Numbered from the stretch's first letter, positions 42,034 through 50,838 are shown. The stretch: DNA of 64,000 nt from Trebonia sp964581815 (GCA_964581815.1 CAZORE010000011.1:34286-98285); one strand, 5' to 3'. Numbers and translations: made by a program. Notes: generated from the letters alone by a model not told the origin.

Positions 42034-43278
42034 ATGGCTGGTGGCAACGGGTCGTCAGGAATCGCCGTCGTCGGATCCGGAGTGGCGGGCCTGCACCTGG
42101 CCCTGCTGCTGCAGAAGGAGGGCATTCCCGTCACCCTCTACAGCGACAAGACGGCCGCGCAGCTCGCCAGCGGGCGGATGCTGAACACGGTCGCCCACCA
42201 CAACACGACCGTCAAGCGCGAGCAGGCGCTCGGCGTCGACCACTGGGACCTTCAGGAGTACGGGTACTTCTGCCATCACCACTACATCGGCGGGCCGCGG
42301 CCGCTGTCCTTCCCCGGCGCGTTCGGTGCCCCGTCGCGGGCCATCGACTACCGCGTCTACCTGCCGCGGCTGCTCGCGGACTTCGAGGAACGCGGCGGCG
42401 ACTTCCGGCCGGGACAAGAGGTCAGCCCGGAGGAGATCTTCCGGCTGTCGGAGGCGCACGACCTCGTGGTGGTCGCCACGGGCAAGGGCGGCACCAGCGC
42501 GATGTTCCCGGTCATCCCGGGCAAGTCGCCATACGGCCGGCCGATGCGCCGGCTGTGCGCCGGGCTCTACCACGGCATCGCGCCGTCCGAGCCCAAGGGC
42601 GTGACGATGAGCATCGCGCCGCCGCACGGCGAGCTGCTCGAGATCCCCACCTTCTCCGCCGACGGGCACGTCACGGTGCTGCTGTTCGAGAACGTGCCGG
42701 GCGGCGACACCGAGATCCTCGCCGACGCCAAGTACGACGAGGACCCGGCCGCGTTCGAGCGGCTGGTGCTCGACAAGGTGCGCACCCATCACCCGGAGGT
42801 CTTCGCGCGGATCGACCCGGCGCGGTTCGGGCTGGCCCGCCCCGAGGACCTGCTGCAGGGCGCCGTGCTGCCGGTGCTGCGCGAGGACTACACGGTCCTG
42901 CCGAACGGAAGCGTGGTCATCGCGCTCGGCGACGCGCACTCCGTCGTCGACCCGGTGGTGGGCCAGGGCGCGAACTCCGCCTCCTACTCGGCCTGGGAAC
43001 TCGGCACCGCCATCGCCGAGGACCCGAGCTTCGACGAGCGGTTCGCGCAGAAGGTCGCCGCCCGCCGCGCCAACCGGGTGCAGGCGATCTCCGACTGGAC
43101 GAACCTGATGATCGGGCTGCCGCCTGCGCCGCACCTGCTCCAGCTGCTCGGCGCGATGTCGCAGAACCCGGCCGTCGCGGACGAGTTCACCGACAACTTC
43201 AACCAGCCGGAGCGCCAGTGGGACATCCTGGCCACCCCGGAGCGCACCGCCGCGTTCCTGGCCAGGCACGGGATGTAG
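42034..43278 (+). CDS. Styrene/indole monooxygenase-like FAD oxygenase (StyA type)
   Basis: 414 aa from ATG 42034. FAD-binding GIAVVGSGVAGLHLALLLQ at the N terminus, VVVATGKGGTSAMFPV, and the second FAD motif region ALGDAHSVVDPVVGQGANSA with WELGTAIAED. This is the pattern of StyA/SMO group E flavoprotein monooxygenases, which epoxidise styrene or indole using reduced FAD from a separate reductase (StyB). No reductase gene is in the window. A nearby frame from TTG 41962 would add 24 residues without homology. Divergent from the gamma-glutamylation operon. Confidence 0.85.
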   Translation: MAGGNGSSGIAVVGSGVAGLHLALLLQKEGIPVTLYSDKTAAQLASGRMLNTVAHHNTTVKREQALGVDHWDLQEYGYFCHHHYIGGPRPLSFPGAFGAPSRAIDYRVYLPRLLADFEERGGDFRPGQEVSPEEIFRLSEAHDLVVVATGKGGTSAMFPVIPGKSPYGRPMRRLCAGLYHGIAPSEPKGVTMSIAPPHGELLEIPTFSADGHVTVLLFENVPGGDTEILADAKYDEDPAAFERLVLDKVRTHHPEVFARIDPARFGLARPEDLLQGAVLPVLREDYTVLPNGSVVIALGDAHSVVDPVVGQGANSASYSAWELGTAIAEDPSFDERFAQKVAARRANRVQAISDWTNLMIGLPPAPHLLQLLGAMSQNPAVADEFTDNFNQPERQWDILATPERTAAFLARHGM

Positions 43279-43308
43279 CGGTGCCGTGCGGGTAGCCGCG
43301 CCTGGCGG

Positions 43309-44283
43309 TTACACGTACTTGGTGATGTCGGCGACGCTGAAGCCCTGCGCCTGAATCCGCCGGTAGAGGTGGATCATCATGTGCACCATGCTCTCGCCGT
43401 GCAGCTGCGCCGGGCCACGGAAGTGGCAGAGGATGATGTCCCCTGGGCTGAGGCGGTGCCCGTATGTCTGGTACTGCATGTCCGTGATCTGCATCGACTC
43501 CTTCCATAGCATCAGCCCCTTGAGGCCGGCCTGGCTGGCGGAGGCGATCGTGGTCTCGTTATAGTTGCCGCCCGGCGGGCGGAAGATGTACGGCGACACC
43601 CCGTACTCGCGCTTGAGCTTCTCCTGCTGGCCGGCGATCTCGTCGAGCTGCCGCGCGGCCGAGAGGGCCGGCATGTCGAGCGGGTGGGTCACCGTGTGGT
43701 TCTGTATCGATACGTAGCCGGTCTCGTAGAGCTTCTCGAAGTACGCGTAGTCGTCCCTGATCAGCACGTCCGCGAGGCTGATAGTGATCGGGACCTGGAA
43801 GTCCCGCACCATCTGGATGAACCTCGGGTCCTTCTCGATGCCGTCGTCGATGGTGACGAACACCACGTTGTCGGTCACCGGCACGCGGGAGAACACCGTC
43901 GGGTTAGCCGCGCTGAGCGGTACGGGCTTGACCGCTGGGGGCGGCGGCGCCTGCGCGAACGGCTTAAGGCCCAGGTAGCGCTGGCTGACCAGCTCGGCGT
44001 CGACGCCGGAGGTGGCCCCGGCGACACCGAGGGAGCTGCCGGTGACGGTTACCTGTGCGGCCGACGGGGCGCCGCCGGGCGGCCGGGCCACACCGCCGCA
44101 CGCGGCCGCGAACGAGCCGAGCGCGGCCAGGCCCGCCCCGCCGCCCATGAAGCGCCGGCGCGAGTATCGCTGCGTGCCGGTATTTGTCACGATCCCGGGG
44201 GAATCCGCCGAAGCCTCAGCGCCCGGGAGTCCCGGCCCGGCGCCACGGCCGTTCTCAAAACGGTTGATCACGGTGTTTAGCAT
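43309..44283 (-). CDS. Tat-exported polysaccharide deacetylase-like lipoprotein
   Basis: 324 aa. A twin-arginine signal (SRRRFMGGGAGLAALGSF) ends in the lipobox AAAC, so it is exported folded and probably lipid-anchored. The catalytic part (about residues 135-320) is NodB-like: VTIDDGIEKD holds the catalytic Asp pair, NHTVTHPLDM the metal histidines, and YIFRPPGGNYN the conserved Arg-Pro motif. Likely removes N-acetyl groups from cell-wall or environmental glycans. Convergent with the StyA-like gene. Confidence 0.9.
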   Translation of the reverse strand: MLNTVINRFENGRGAGPGLPGAEASADSPGIVTNTGTQRYSRRRFMGGGAGLAALGSFAAACGGVARPPGGAPSAAQVTVTGSSLGVAGATSGVDAELVSQRYLGLKPFAQAPPPPAVKPVPLSAANPTVFSRVPVTDNVVFVTIDDGIEKDPRFIQMVRDFQVPITISLADVLIRDDYAYFEKLYETGYVSIQNHTVTHPLDMPALSAARQLDEIAGQQEKLKREYGVSPYIFRPPGGNYNETTIASASQAGLKGLMLWKESMQITDMQYQTYGHRLSPGDIILCHFRGPAQLHGESMVHMMIHLYRRIQAQGFSVADITKYV

Positions 44284-44340
44284 GACATAACGAATCTTTT
44301 GACCTGGTAAAAGACCGCCTCGAAGTGGGGGTTTCCAGCG

Positions 44341-44790
44341 TCACCGCAGCGGGGCGGGCAGGTACCTGGCGCCGGGACCGTCGACGCGGGCGATATCGCC
44401 CGGGTTGGACATCGCGCACCGCTTGAGTGACAGGCAGCCGCAGCCGATGCAGGAGTCGAGGCCGTCGCGCAGCTTTTCAAGCGCGGCGATCTGCGCGTCG
44501 AGCCGGGACCGCCAGGTCCGCGACAGCCGGGTCCAGTCGGCCTTGGTCGGGGTGCGCGCGTCGGGGAGCGTCGCGAGCGCGGCGGTGACCTCCTCCAGGG
44601 TCAGCCCGACATTGCGCGCCGCCCGGATGAACGCCAGGCGGCGCAGCACGCCGCGCTCGTAGCGGCGCTGGTTTCCCGACGTCCGCGTCGCCTGGATGAG
44701 CCCCTCGCGCTCGTAAAAGCGCAGCGCGGACGGGGCGAAGCCGCTGCGCCCGGCTACATCGCTGACGGTGAGCAGGTCGGTGGTCTGCAT
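44341..44790 (-). CDS. soxR: Redox-sensing MerR-family regulator SoxR
   Basis: 149 aa. The N-terminal MerR helix-turn-helix (LLTVSDVAGRSGFAPSALRFYEREGLI) is followed by a dimer helix. The [2Fe-2S] cluster motif is CIGCGCLSLKRC (C-x2-C-x-C-x5-C, about residues 119-130), which is diagnostic of SoxR. In actinomycetes SoxR responds to redox-active metabolites and controls a small set of oxidoreductase genes. It is divergent from an SDR-queA operon whose promoter has the matching operator. Confidence 0.95.
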   Translation of the reverse strand: MQTTDLLTVSDVAGRSGFAPSALRFYEREGLIQATRTSGNQRRYERGVLRRLAFIRAARNVGLTLEEVTAALATLPDARTPTKADWTRLSRTWRSRLDAQIAALEKLRDGLDSCIGCGCLSLKRCAMSNPGDIARVDGPGARYLPAPLR

Positions 44791-44797
44791 GGCTGCC

Positions 44798-44828
44798 TTG
44801 ACTTAAAGTTGACTTCAACTACAACAAT
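44798..44828 (+). promoter_or_regulatory. MerR-type promoter with centred SoxR operator
   Basis: TTGACT (-35, 44798-44803) and AACAAT (-10, 44823-44828) are separated by 19 bp, the over-long spacer used by MerR-family activators. The palindrome AGTTGACTTCAACT (44807-44820) lies in the middle of that spacer. The ATG of the SDR (44836) is about 7 bp past the -10, so the mRNA may be leaderless. Not tested experimentally. Confidence 0.65.
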
Positions 44829-44835
44829 AGGGGGC

Positions 44836-45579
44836 ATGACCAGCACATCGCAACTAGCCAGCGCATCCCAGTCAGCCCGTACAGCCAAGCCGGCGGCCCT
44901 CGTCACCGGCGCCGGGCGCGGGCTCGGCCTGGCCCTGGCCCGCGCCCTGCTCGCCGACGGCTGGTCCGTGGTGACCGACGCGCGCCGCGCCGGCCATCTC
45001 GCCGCCGCCCTGCCCGGTGCCGTCGTGGTACCAGGCGACGTCACCGACCCCGCCCACCGGGAGGCGCTCGCCGCGGCCGTCCGCGGGCTCGCCCGGACTG
45101 GCGGACACCGCCTCGACCTGCTCGTCAACAACGCGAGCGACCTCGGCCCGTCCCCGCTGCCGCTGCTCGCCGACGTGCCGCTCGCCGCCGCCCGGCACGT
45201 ATACGAAACCAACGTGCTCGCACCGCTCGCGCTGACCCAGCTGTTCCTCCCGCTGCTGCGCGCGGCGGCCGGCACCGTGCTGAACATCAGCTCCGACGCG
45301 GCCGTCGAGGCGTACGCAAGCTGGGGCGCGTACGGCTCGTCCAAGGCCGCGCTCGACCAGCTAACCGCGGTGCTCGCCGCCGAGGAGCCGGAACTCGCCG
45401 CGTACGCAGTCGATCCCGGTGACATGCGCACCGAGATGCACCAGGCCGCCTTCCCCGGCGAGGACATCTCGGACCGGGCCGAGCCGGAGTCCGTGGTGCC
45501 CGCGCTGCTCCGGCTGATCGCGACGCGCCCGCCGAGCGGCCGGGTCCGCGCCGCTGACTTCGCCGGGGCGCCGGCATGA
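44836..45579 (+). CDS. SDR-family oxidoreductase, probable SoxR target
   Basis: 247 aa from ATG 44836. TGAGRGLGLALARAL cofactor motif, LLVNNASDLG, NISSDAAV and the active-site YGSSKAALDQ; C-terminal part contains VDPGDMRTEM. The gene sits immediately behind a MerR-type promoter facing soxR and overlaps queA by four bases (ATGA, 45576-45579). It probably modifies a redox-active or electrophilic compound as part of the SoxR response. Confidence 0.9.
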   Translation: MTSTSQLASASQSARTAKPAALVTGAGRGLGLALARALLADGWSVVTDARRAGHLAAALPGAVVVPGDVTDPAHREALAAAVRGLARTGGHRLDLLVNNASDLGPSPLPLLADVPLAAARHVYETNVLAPLALTQLFLPLLRAAAGTVLNISSDAAVEAYASWGAYGSSKAALDQLTAVLAAEEPELAAYAVDPGDMRTEMHQAAFPGEDISDRAEPESVVPALLRLIATRPPSGRVRAADFAGAPA

Positions 45580-46607
45580 GCACGGCCATCGACTTCGACC
45601 TGCCGCAGCGGCTCGAGGCCACCGAGCCGCCGCCGGTCAGGGACGGCGTGGGTTTGCTCGTCGCCCGCCCGTCTGGACTGGCCCACACGCGGTTCAGCCA
45701 GCTCGGCGAGTTCCTTTCCCCCGGCGACCTCGTCGTCGTCAACACCTCCGCAACTTATCCCGCGGCGGTCGACGGCGACCGGGCCGGCGCCCCGGTCGAG
45801 GTGCACTTCTCCGCGCAGCTCGACGACGGCGACTGGGTCGTGGAGGTGCGGCCGGCGGGGCCAGTCCCTGGTCAGCTCGGCACCGGGCCGGTCACCGAGC
45901 TGCGCCCCGGCGAGGTGATCACCCTGGACGGCGGCGCTGCCCTGACCATCGGCCGGCCCTGCCCCGCCGGGCAGGCACGGCTATGGCGGGCCCGGCCGCT
46001 GATCGATGGCGGCGTCCCCCTGTTCCTCATCCGCCACGGCCGGCCCATCCGCTACGCGTACGTGCCGCGCCCGTGGCCGCTGCCCGAGTACCAGACCGTT
46101 TTCGCCCGCGAGCCGGGCAGCGCGGAGATGCCGAGCGCCGGGCGCCCCTTCACCGATCGAGTGGTCACCGACCTGGTGACCCGCGGCGTGACGCTCGCCC
46201 CCATCGTGCTGCACACCGGCGTGTCCTCACAGGAACCGGGCGAGCCTCCGCAGCCGGAACGGTTCCGCGTGCCGGAGTCGACCGCCCGGCTCGTCAACGC
46301 CACCCGCCAGGCCGGCGGGCGGGTGATCGCGGTCGGCACGACGGTGACCCGCGCGCTGGAGTCGGTGGCCGGCCAGGACGGCTCGGTACGCGCCGGGCAC
46401 GGCTGGACGGACCTCGTCCTCGGCCCGGGCCGGCCCGCCCGGACGGTGACCGGACTGGTGACCGGCTGGCACGCGCCGGGCGCGTCGCACCTCGCGCTGC
46501 TCACCGCGGTGGCCGGGACCGACCTGGTCGAGCGGGCCTACGCCGAGGCCGTGCGCTCGGGTTACCGCTGGCACGAGTTCGGCGACAGCTGCCTGCTACT
46601 GCCCTAG
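45576..46607 (+). CDS. queA: S-adenosylmethionine:tRNA ribosyltransferase-isomerase-like protein
   Basis: 343 aa, QueA family throughout: FDLPQRLEATEPPP at the start, LSPGDLVVVNTSATYPA, IRYAYVPRPWPLPEYQTVFA, TRGVTLAPIVLHTGVSSQEP, and RVIAVGTTVTRALES; C terminus GYRWHEFGDSCLLLP. QueA normally adds the ribosyl part of SAM to 7-aminomethyl-deazaguanine in tRNA. No other queuosine gene (tgt, queC-F) is in the window, and the gene is translationally coupled to a putative SoxR-controlled SDR. A different substrate is therefore possible. Confidence 0.88.
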   Translation: MSTAIDFDLPQRLEATEPPPVRDGVGLLVARPSGLAHTRFSQLGEFLSPGDLVVVNTSATYPAAVDGDRAGAPVEVHFSAQLDDGDWVVEVRPAGPVPGQLGTGPVTELRPGEVITLDGGAALTIGRPCPAGQARLWRARPLIDGGVPLFLIRHGRPIRYAYVPRPWPLPEYQTVFAREPGSAEMPSAGRPFTDRVVTDLVTRGVTLAPIVLHTGVSSQEPGEPPQPERFRVPESTARLVNATRQAGGRVIAVGTTVTRALESVAGQDGSVRAGHGWTDLVLGPGRPARTVTGLVTGWHAPGASHLALLTAVAGTDLVERAYAEAVRSGYRWHEFGDSCLLLP

Positions 46608-46648
46608 TCATCAGCAGAACGGGAGCGTGCTCCGCCCGTCCCGCTCGC

Positions 46649-46698
46649 TCCCCGTGTGGCTTTTGGCCGGCTATAGCCGGCCAAAAGCCACACGGGGA
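46649..46698. terminator. 50-bp perfect palindrome, likely bidirectional terminator
   Basis: Bases 46649-46673 are the exact reverse complement of 46674-46698, with no unpaired centre (core GGCCGGCTATAGCCGGCC). It lies between the convergent queA and acyl-CoA dehydrogenase genes. The inner side has TTTT/AAAA steps. RNA from either strand would form a 23-bp or longer hairpin, strong enough to end transcription from both sides. Confidence 0.7.
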
Positions 46699-46754
46699 CT
46701 GCCTGCGCATCCCCGATTGAGGTGGTGGCGGTGGGTGGGAAGTGAGCGGGGGCC

Positions 46755-47948
46755 TTACTTGCCGGTCAGCTTGCGCTTTTCGTTGCGGACCAGGCCGCCG
46801 CCGATGATGAGGCGCTGGATCTCGCTCGTGCCCTCGTACAGGCGAAGCAGCCGGACGTCGCGGTAGATCCGCTCGACGGGCACCTCACGGATGTAGCCGG
46901 TGCCGCCGTGCACCTGGACGGCCTTGTCGGCGACCTCGCCGGCCATCTCGGTGCAGAACAGCTTGGCGACCGAGGGGGCGATGCGCTGGTCCTCACCGGT
47001 GTGGTACTTGCGGGCGCACTCGCGGACCAGGGCCTCGCCGGCCAGCACGCCGGCCTGCATGTCGGCCAGGTGCGCCTGGACGAGCTGGAAGTCGCCGATG
47101 GGGGTGCCGCCCTGCGTTGCGGTGGCTGCGTACGTCACCGACTCGTCGAGCGCGCGGCGCGCGGCGCCGACCGCGACGGCGGCGATCTGCACCCGGCCGC
47201 GGGCCAGCGACATCATCGCGGCCTGGTAGCCGGTCTGCTCCGAGCCGCCGATGAGCGCGTCCGCCGGGACCCGTACCCCGGTCAGCGTGACGTCGGCGGT
47301 CCACGAGCCTTCCTGGCCCATCTTGCGGTCGTGCGGGCCGACCTCAAGCCCGGGGAGGGGGGCCGGCACGAGGAAGACGGCGATGCCTGGGTCGCCGGGT
47401 GCGGCCTCACGGGTGCGGGCGAAGACCAGGAACAGCCCGGCGACCGGCGCGTTGGTGATGAACCGCTTGGACCCGCTGATCACCCAGTCGTCCCCGTCGC
47501 GGACGGCGCGGGTGCGCAGGCCCGCCGGGTTCGAGCCGGCCCCCGGCTCGGTCAGCGCGAACGACGCGACGACCTCGCCGGAGGCGATCCGCTCGAGCCA
47601 GGCGGCCTTCTGCGCGTCGGTGCCGTAGTGGACGAGCACCTGCCCGGCGATGCCGTTGTTGGTGCCGAACATCGAGCGCAGCGCCAGGCTCGTGTAGCCG
47701 AGCTCCATGACGAGCTCGACGTCCTGGGTAAGGTCAAGGCCGAGGCCGCCCCACTCCTGCGGGATCGCGTAGCCGAACAAGCCAAGCTCCGCCGCGGCCG
47801 CCCGCAGGTCGGCCGGTACCTCGTCGGCCTCCATGATCTCGGTCTCGCGCGGCACGACACGGACACGGACGAACTCGCGGGTGACGCGGAGGATCTCGGC
47901 GAAGTCTTCCGGCGAGACCTGAGAGGGTGCTGGCGCGGCGGTTGTCAC
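46755..47948 (-). CDS. Acyl-CoA dehydrogenase
   Basis: 397 aa, FAD enzyme of fatty or branched acyl-CoA oxidation. FALTEPGAGSNPAGL is the flavin/substrate loop, and the C-terminal LYEGTSEIQRLIIGGGL carries the standard catalytic glutamate (YEGT). This base position differs from that of the dehydrogenase at 1600-2745. No other beta-oxidation gene is beside it; an enoyl-CoA hydratase lies 13.7 kb away. Confidence 0.93.
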   Translation of the reverse strand: MTTAAPAPSQVSPEDFAEILRVTREFVRVRVVPRETEIMEADEVPADLRAAAAELGLFGYAIPQEWGGLGLDLTQDVELVMELGYTSLALRSMFGTNNGIAGQVLVHYGTDAQKAAWLERIASGEVVASFALTEPGAGSNPAGLRTRAVRDGDDWVISGSKRFITNAPVAGLFLVFARTREAAPGDPGIAVFLVPAPLPGLEVGPHDRKMGQEGSWTADVTLTGVRVPADALIGGSEQTGYQAAMMSLARGRVQIAAVAVGAARRALDESVTYAATATQGGTPIGDFQLVQAHLADMQAGVLAGEALVRECARKYHTGEDQRIAPSVAKLFCTEMAGEVADKAVQVHGGTGYIREVPVERIYRDVRLLRLYEGTSEIQRLIIGGGLVRNEKRKLTGK

Positions 47949-47972
47949 GGCGGCCCCTAGAGCGAGGTAGTC

Positions 47973-47999
47973 GGGCGGCGACGGCTATCGTCGCCGCCC
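47973..47999 (-). terminator. Hairpin terminator after the GH3 gene
   Basis: GGGCGGCGACG (47973-47983) pairs perfectly with CGTCGCCGCCC (47989-47999) across a 5-nt loop. It starts 28 bp past the glucosidase stop and insulates the downstream dehydrogenase gene. Confidence 0.6.
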
Positions 48000-48026
48000 T
48001 AACCTAACACTGCCCTCTCGGTGCGA

Positions 48027-50636
48027 TCACGGACCTACCTCGAAGCTAGCGGCGTGATCGAGTTCGGTCGAGGAGGTGCCGACGAGCACGGTGTAGCGGC
48101 CGGGGGCGACGGTGAGCCGGCTGCTGTTCGCGTCGTAGTAGGCCAGGTCCCCTGGGCTCAGGCGGAACAGGACGAGCTTGCTCTGCCCGGGCGCGAGGTC
48201 CACGTTGCTGTACCCCTTGAGCTGCTTGGGCGGCTCGTGCGCGGCCGACGGCGACTCCAGGTACAGCTCAAGCGTGGCCGGGCCGGACCGCGATGAGGTG
48301 TTGGTGACCGTCGCGGCCACGGTGGCGCCGCCGCGCGGGTCGTAGGCGGCGTGCACCCCGGAGACCGCGAAGTGCTCGTAGGACAGGCCGTAGCCGAACG
48401 GGAACAGCGGCTGCTGCCCGGTGGCGTCGTACCAGCGGTAACCGACGTCCAGGCCCTCGTCGTAGCTCACGACGCCGTTGACGCCCGGGTAGTGCTGCGG
48501 CTGTGTGGCCGGCGCGGGCCCTTGGGTGTCGCTGGCCGGGAAGGTGACCGGCAGCCGCCCGGCCGGGTCGGCGTCGCCGAACAGGACGGCCGCGATCGCG
48601 GTACCGAAGGTCTGCCCGGGGTACCACGCCTCGACCACGCCGTCCACCGCGTGCAGCCACGGCATCAGCACCGGGCCGCCGGTGTTCAGCACCACGATCG
48701 TGCGGCGGTTGGCATCGGCGACCGCCTCGATCAGCTGGTCCTGGTCGCCAGGCAGCGACAGTGAGGTGCGGTCCATGCCTTCGCCCTGGGCGTCGTTGGC
48801 GAACACGATCGCGACGTCCGCCTGGCGAGCGGCGGCGACCGCGGCCGGGATGCCCGACTGCGACGGTGCCTGCCAGCTAAAGTGGATTTCCTGGCTGAAC
48901 AGGCCGCTGATGCTCGAGTAGTCGATCTCGACCGGCACCGGCTGGCCGGCGGTCAGCCGTACCGTGCCCTGCAGGTCGTAGTGCGGGCCGACGATGAACT
49001 GCGTGGCCTCACGGTAGGCCGGGCCGAACGTCTGGCCGGCGATCTTGAGGGTCGCGATCCCGGACTCGGCCAGCGAGAACCGGTACAGCCCGGTCTCGGC
49101 CGGGGTGATCGTCCCGGTCCACTTGGCCGACCACAAGGCGCCGGTCTGGCTCGGGGCGGCCGCCAGGTCGACCGTGGGATCGACGCGGGTCAGCACCGGG
49201 GCTCCGCTGAAGTCGCCGTTGCTCCAGTAAGTGCCGAGCAGCCCCGGGCCGGTGCCGCTGGCCGGGGTCAGTACCGAGGAAGGCACCAGCGTCGGTGCGG
49301 CCACGTCGCCCGCCGACCCCTGCGCCGAGGTGACCAGGATGCCGGCGGAGGCGGCGCGCGCGGCGATCCCGGCCAGCGGCGTGACCGCCTGCCCGGGGGC
49401 CAGCGGAACCCCGGCGGACCCGCCGGTCGTGAACACCGCGTCGCTACCGGACGGGCCGATCACCGCGATCGAGTGGACTTTCCGCGACAGCGGGAGCACC
49501 GGCGACGCGTTCTTAAGCAGCACCATGCCCGCCTCGGCCACCTGCGCCGCCACCTGCTGGTGGGCAGGCGTTGAAACCTCGGTCGAAGGCGTCGCCGGGA
49601 GCGGGTGATCGAACACGCCCGAGTCGAAGATCGCGTACAGGATCCGCTGGTCGATGTCGTCAAGGCGGGCGGCCGGGATCTGTCCCGAGGTGAAATCGGC
49701 CGCGGTCAGGCCGCCAGACCCGCCGCCCGGCAGGGCCGGCAGGTCCACCCCCGCTTGCGCGGCGGCCACCGGGTCGCGCACCGCGAAGCCGAAGTCGGGC
49801 ACCACGAACCCCTTGAGGCCGTCACCCTGCTCGAGGTCGCCGAGCGTAGTGGGGTTCTGGCAGCTCGGCAGGCCGTTGATCTGGTTATAGGAGCACATCA
49901 CCGAGTCCAGGTGGCCCTGTTGCACCGCGATGCGGAACGGCGCCTCGTAGATCTCCTGAAGCGCGCGCTCGGAGACGGCCACGTTCACGGAGGGCCCGCG
50001 GGCAAACTGGCTCGGGGCGTTCTCGAAGCCGATCCGGCCGAAGTCCTGGTTGTAGGCGGTGTAGTGCTTAAGCGTCGCGATGATGTCCTGCCCCTGAGCG
50101 CCGAGGACCACCTGGGCCGCGGTGTTCCCGGCCAGGTACGGGTCTTCGCCCTCGGCCTCCGGCTGGCGGCCCGCCAGCGGGGTGCGGGCGATGTCCACCG
50201 CCGGGCCGAGCCACTCGTTGAATCCCTCGCCGCGTGCCTCCGACCCCACCACCTGCCCGTAGGCGTACGCCAGCGCGCGGTCGAACGTCGCCGCCAGCGC
50301 CTGGCCGGACGGCATGGCCGTAGTCCCCGGGTTTCGCAGCCCGTCCGGGCCGTCGTCGGAGTTCAGCTGCGGGACGCCGAAGCTCGCGAGCGCGGCGAAG
50401 TTGCCCAGGGCCAGCTGGATCTTCTGGTCGGTGGTGAGTGCGGCAAGCAGCTCGCTGGCCCGCACCTCGGCCGGCTGGCCGGGATTCCGCCACGGCTGCC
50501 CGGGCAGGCCGGCGCGGACTCCAGCCACGTTGGTTGTCGCCTGGGCGGAAGCCGACAGGCCGGCCGCCGCGATGACCAGGGCTAGAGCTGAAACGACGGA
50601 TGCCGCGGCTCTGCGGCGGCGTGGGGGCGTGAACAT
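48027..50636 (-). CDS. Secreted GH3 beta-glucosidase with PA14 domain
   Basis: 869 aa from ATG 50636 (GAGGAGG six bases upstream). Basic N terminus and hydrophobic signal sequence (SVVSALALVIAAAGLSASAQA). The GH3 N-terminal barrel has NSDDGPDGLR, GPAVDIARTPLAGRQPE, LKHYTAYNQ and the nucleophile Asp in VVPDFGFAVRD (near residue 281). A PA14-like insert (about 465-585) follows, then the GH3 C-terminal domain (NDAQGEGMDRTSLSLPGDQ) and a fibronectin-III-like tail. Secreted; hydrolyses beta-linked glucosides or related glycosides outside the cell. Divergent from a TetR regulator. Confidence 0.94.
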   Translation of the reverse strand: MFTPPRRRRAAASVVSALALVIAAAGLSASAQATTNVAGVRAGLPGQPWRNPGQPAEVRASELLAALTTDQKIQLALGNFAALASFGVPQLNSDDGPDGLRNPGTTAMPSGQALAATFDRALAYAYGQVVGSEARGEGFNEWLGPAVDIARTPLAGRQPEAEGEDPYLAGNTAAQVVLGAQGQDIIATLKHYTAYNQDFGRIGFENAPSQFARGPSVNVAVSERALQEIYEAPFRIAVQQGHLDSVMCSYNQINGLPSCQNPTTLGDLEQGDGLKGFVVPDFGFAVRDPVAAAQAGVDLPALPGGGSGGLTAADFTSGQIPAARLDDIDQRILYAIFDSGVFDHPLPATPSTEVSTPAHQQVAAQVAEAGMVLLKNASPVLPLSRKVHSIAVIGPSGSDAVFTTGGSAGVPLAPGQAVTPLAGIAARAASAGILVTSAQGSAGDVAAPTLVPSSVLTPASGTGPGLLGTYWSNGDFSGAPVLTRVDPTVDLAAAPSQTGALWSAKWTGTITPAETGLYRFSLAESGIATLKIAGQTFGPAYREATQFIVGPHYDLQGTVRLTAGQPVPVEIDYSSISGLFSQEIHFSWQAPSQSGIPAAVAAARQADVAIVFANDAQGEGMDRTSLSLPGDQDQLIEAVADANRRTIVVLNTGGPVLMPWLHAVDGVVEAWYPGQTFGTAIAAVLFGDADPAGRLPVTFPASDTQGPAPATQPQHYPGVNGVVSYDEGLDVGYRWYDATGQQPLFPFGYGLSYEHFAVSGVHAAYDPRGGATVAATVTNTSSRSGPATLELYLESPSAAHEPPKQLKGYSNVDLAPGQSKLVLFRLSPGDLAYYDANSSRLTVAPGRYTVLVGTSSTELDHAASFEVGP

Positions 50637-50677
50637 CGGATCCTCCTCAGGCCAGCTGGCTGTATGCAAGTCCAGCT

Positions 50678-50693
50678 ATGAATTGAAATTCAT
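50678..50693. promoter_or_regulatory. Candidate operator upstream of the GH3 gene
   Basis: ATGAATTGAAATTCAT is palindromic at 14 of 16 positions and AT-rich in GC-rich surroundings, 42 bp upstream of the glucosidase ATG. It is a plausible target for the divergent TetR protein. Confidence 0.45.
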
Positions 50694-50822
50694 GGGGATA
50701 CCGCAGACACGAACGAACCAAGCACTAGGTAGGTTTTCGGGGATACACGTATCTTTAACTCAAGCTCTGCCCGGTGACAAGAGGGTCACAAGCAGCCCGG
50801 CGGATGGTGCCCGCGGAAAAGA

Positions 50823-50838
50823 AACCGACCGAACGGTT
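50823..50838. promoter_or_regulatory. Second candidate operator, near the TetR start
   Basis: AACCGACCGAACGGTT has inverted arms AACCG and CGGTT, 40 bp before the TetR GTG. It could serve autoregulation. It is weaker than the site at 50678. Confidence 0.3.
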
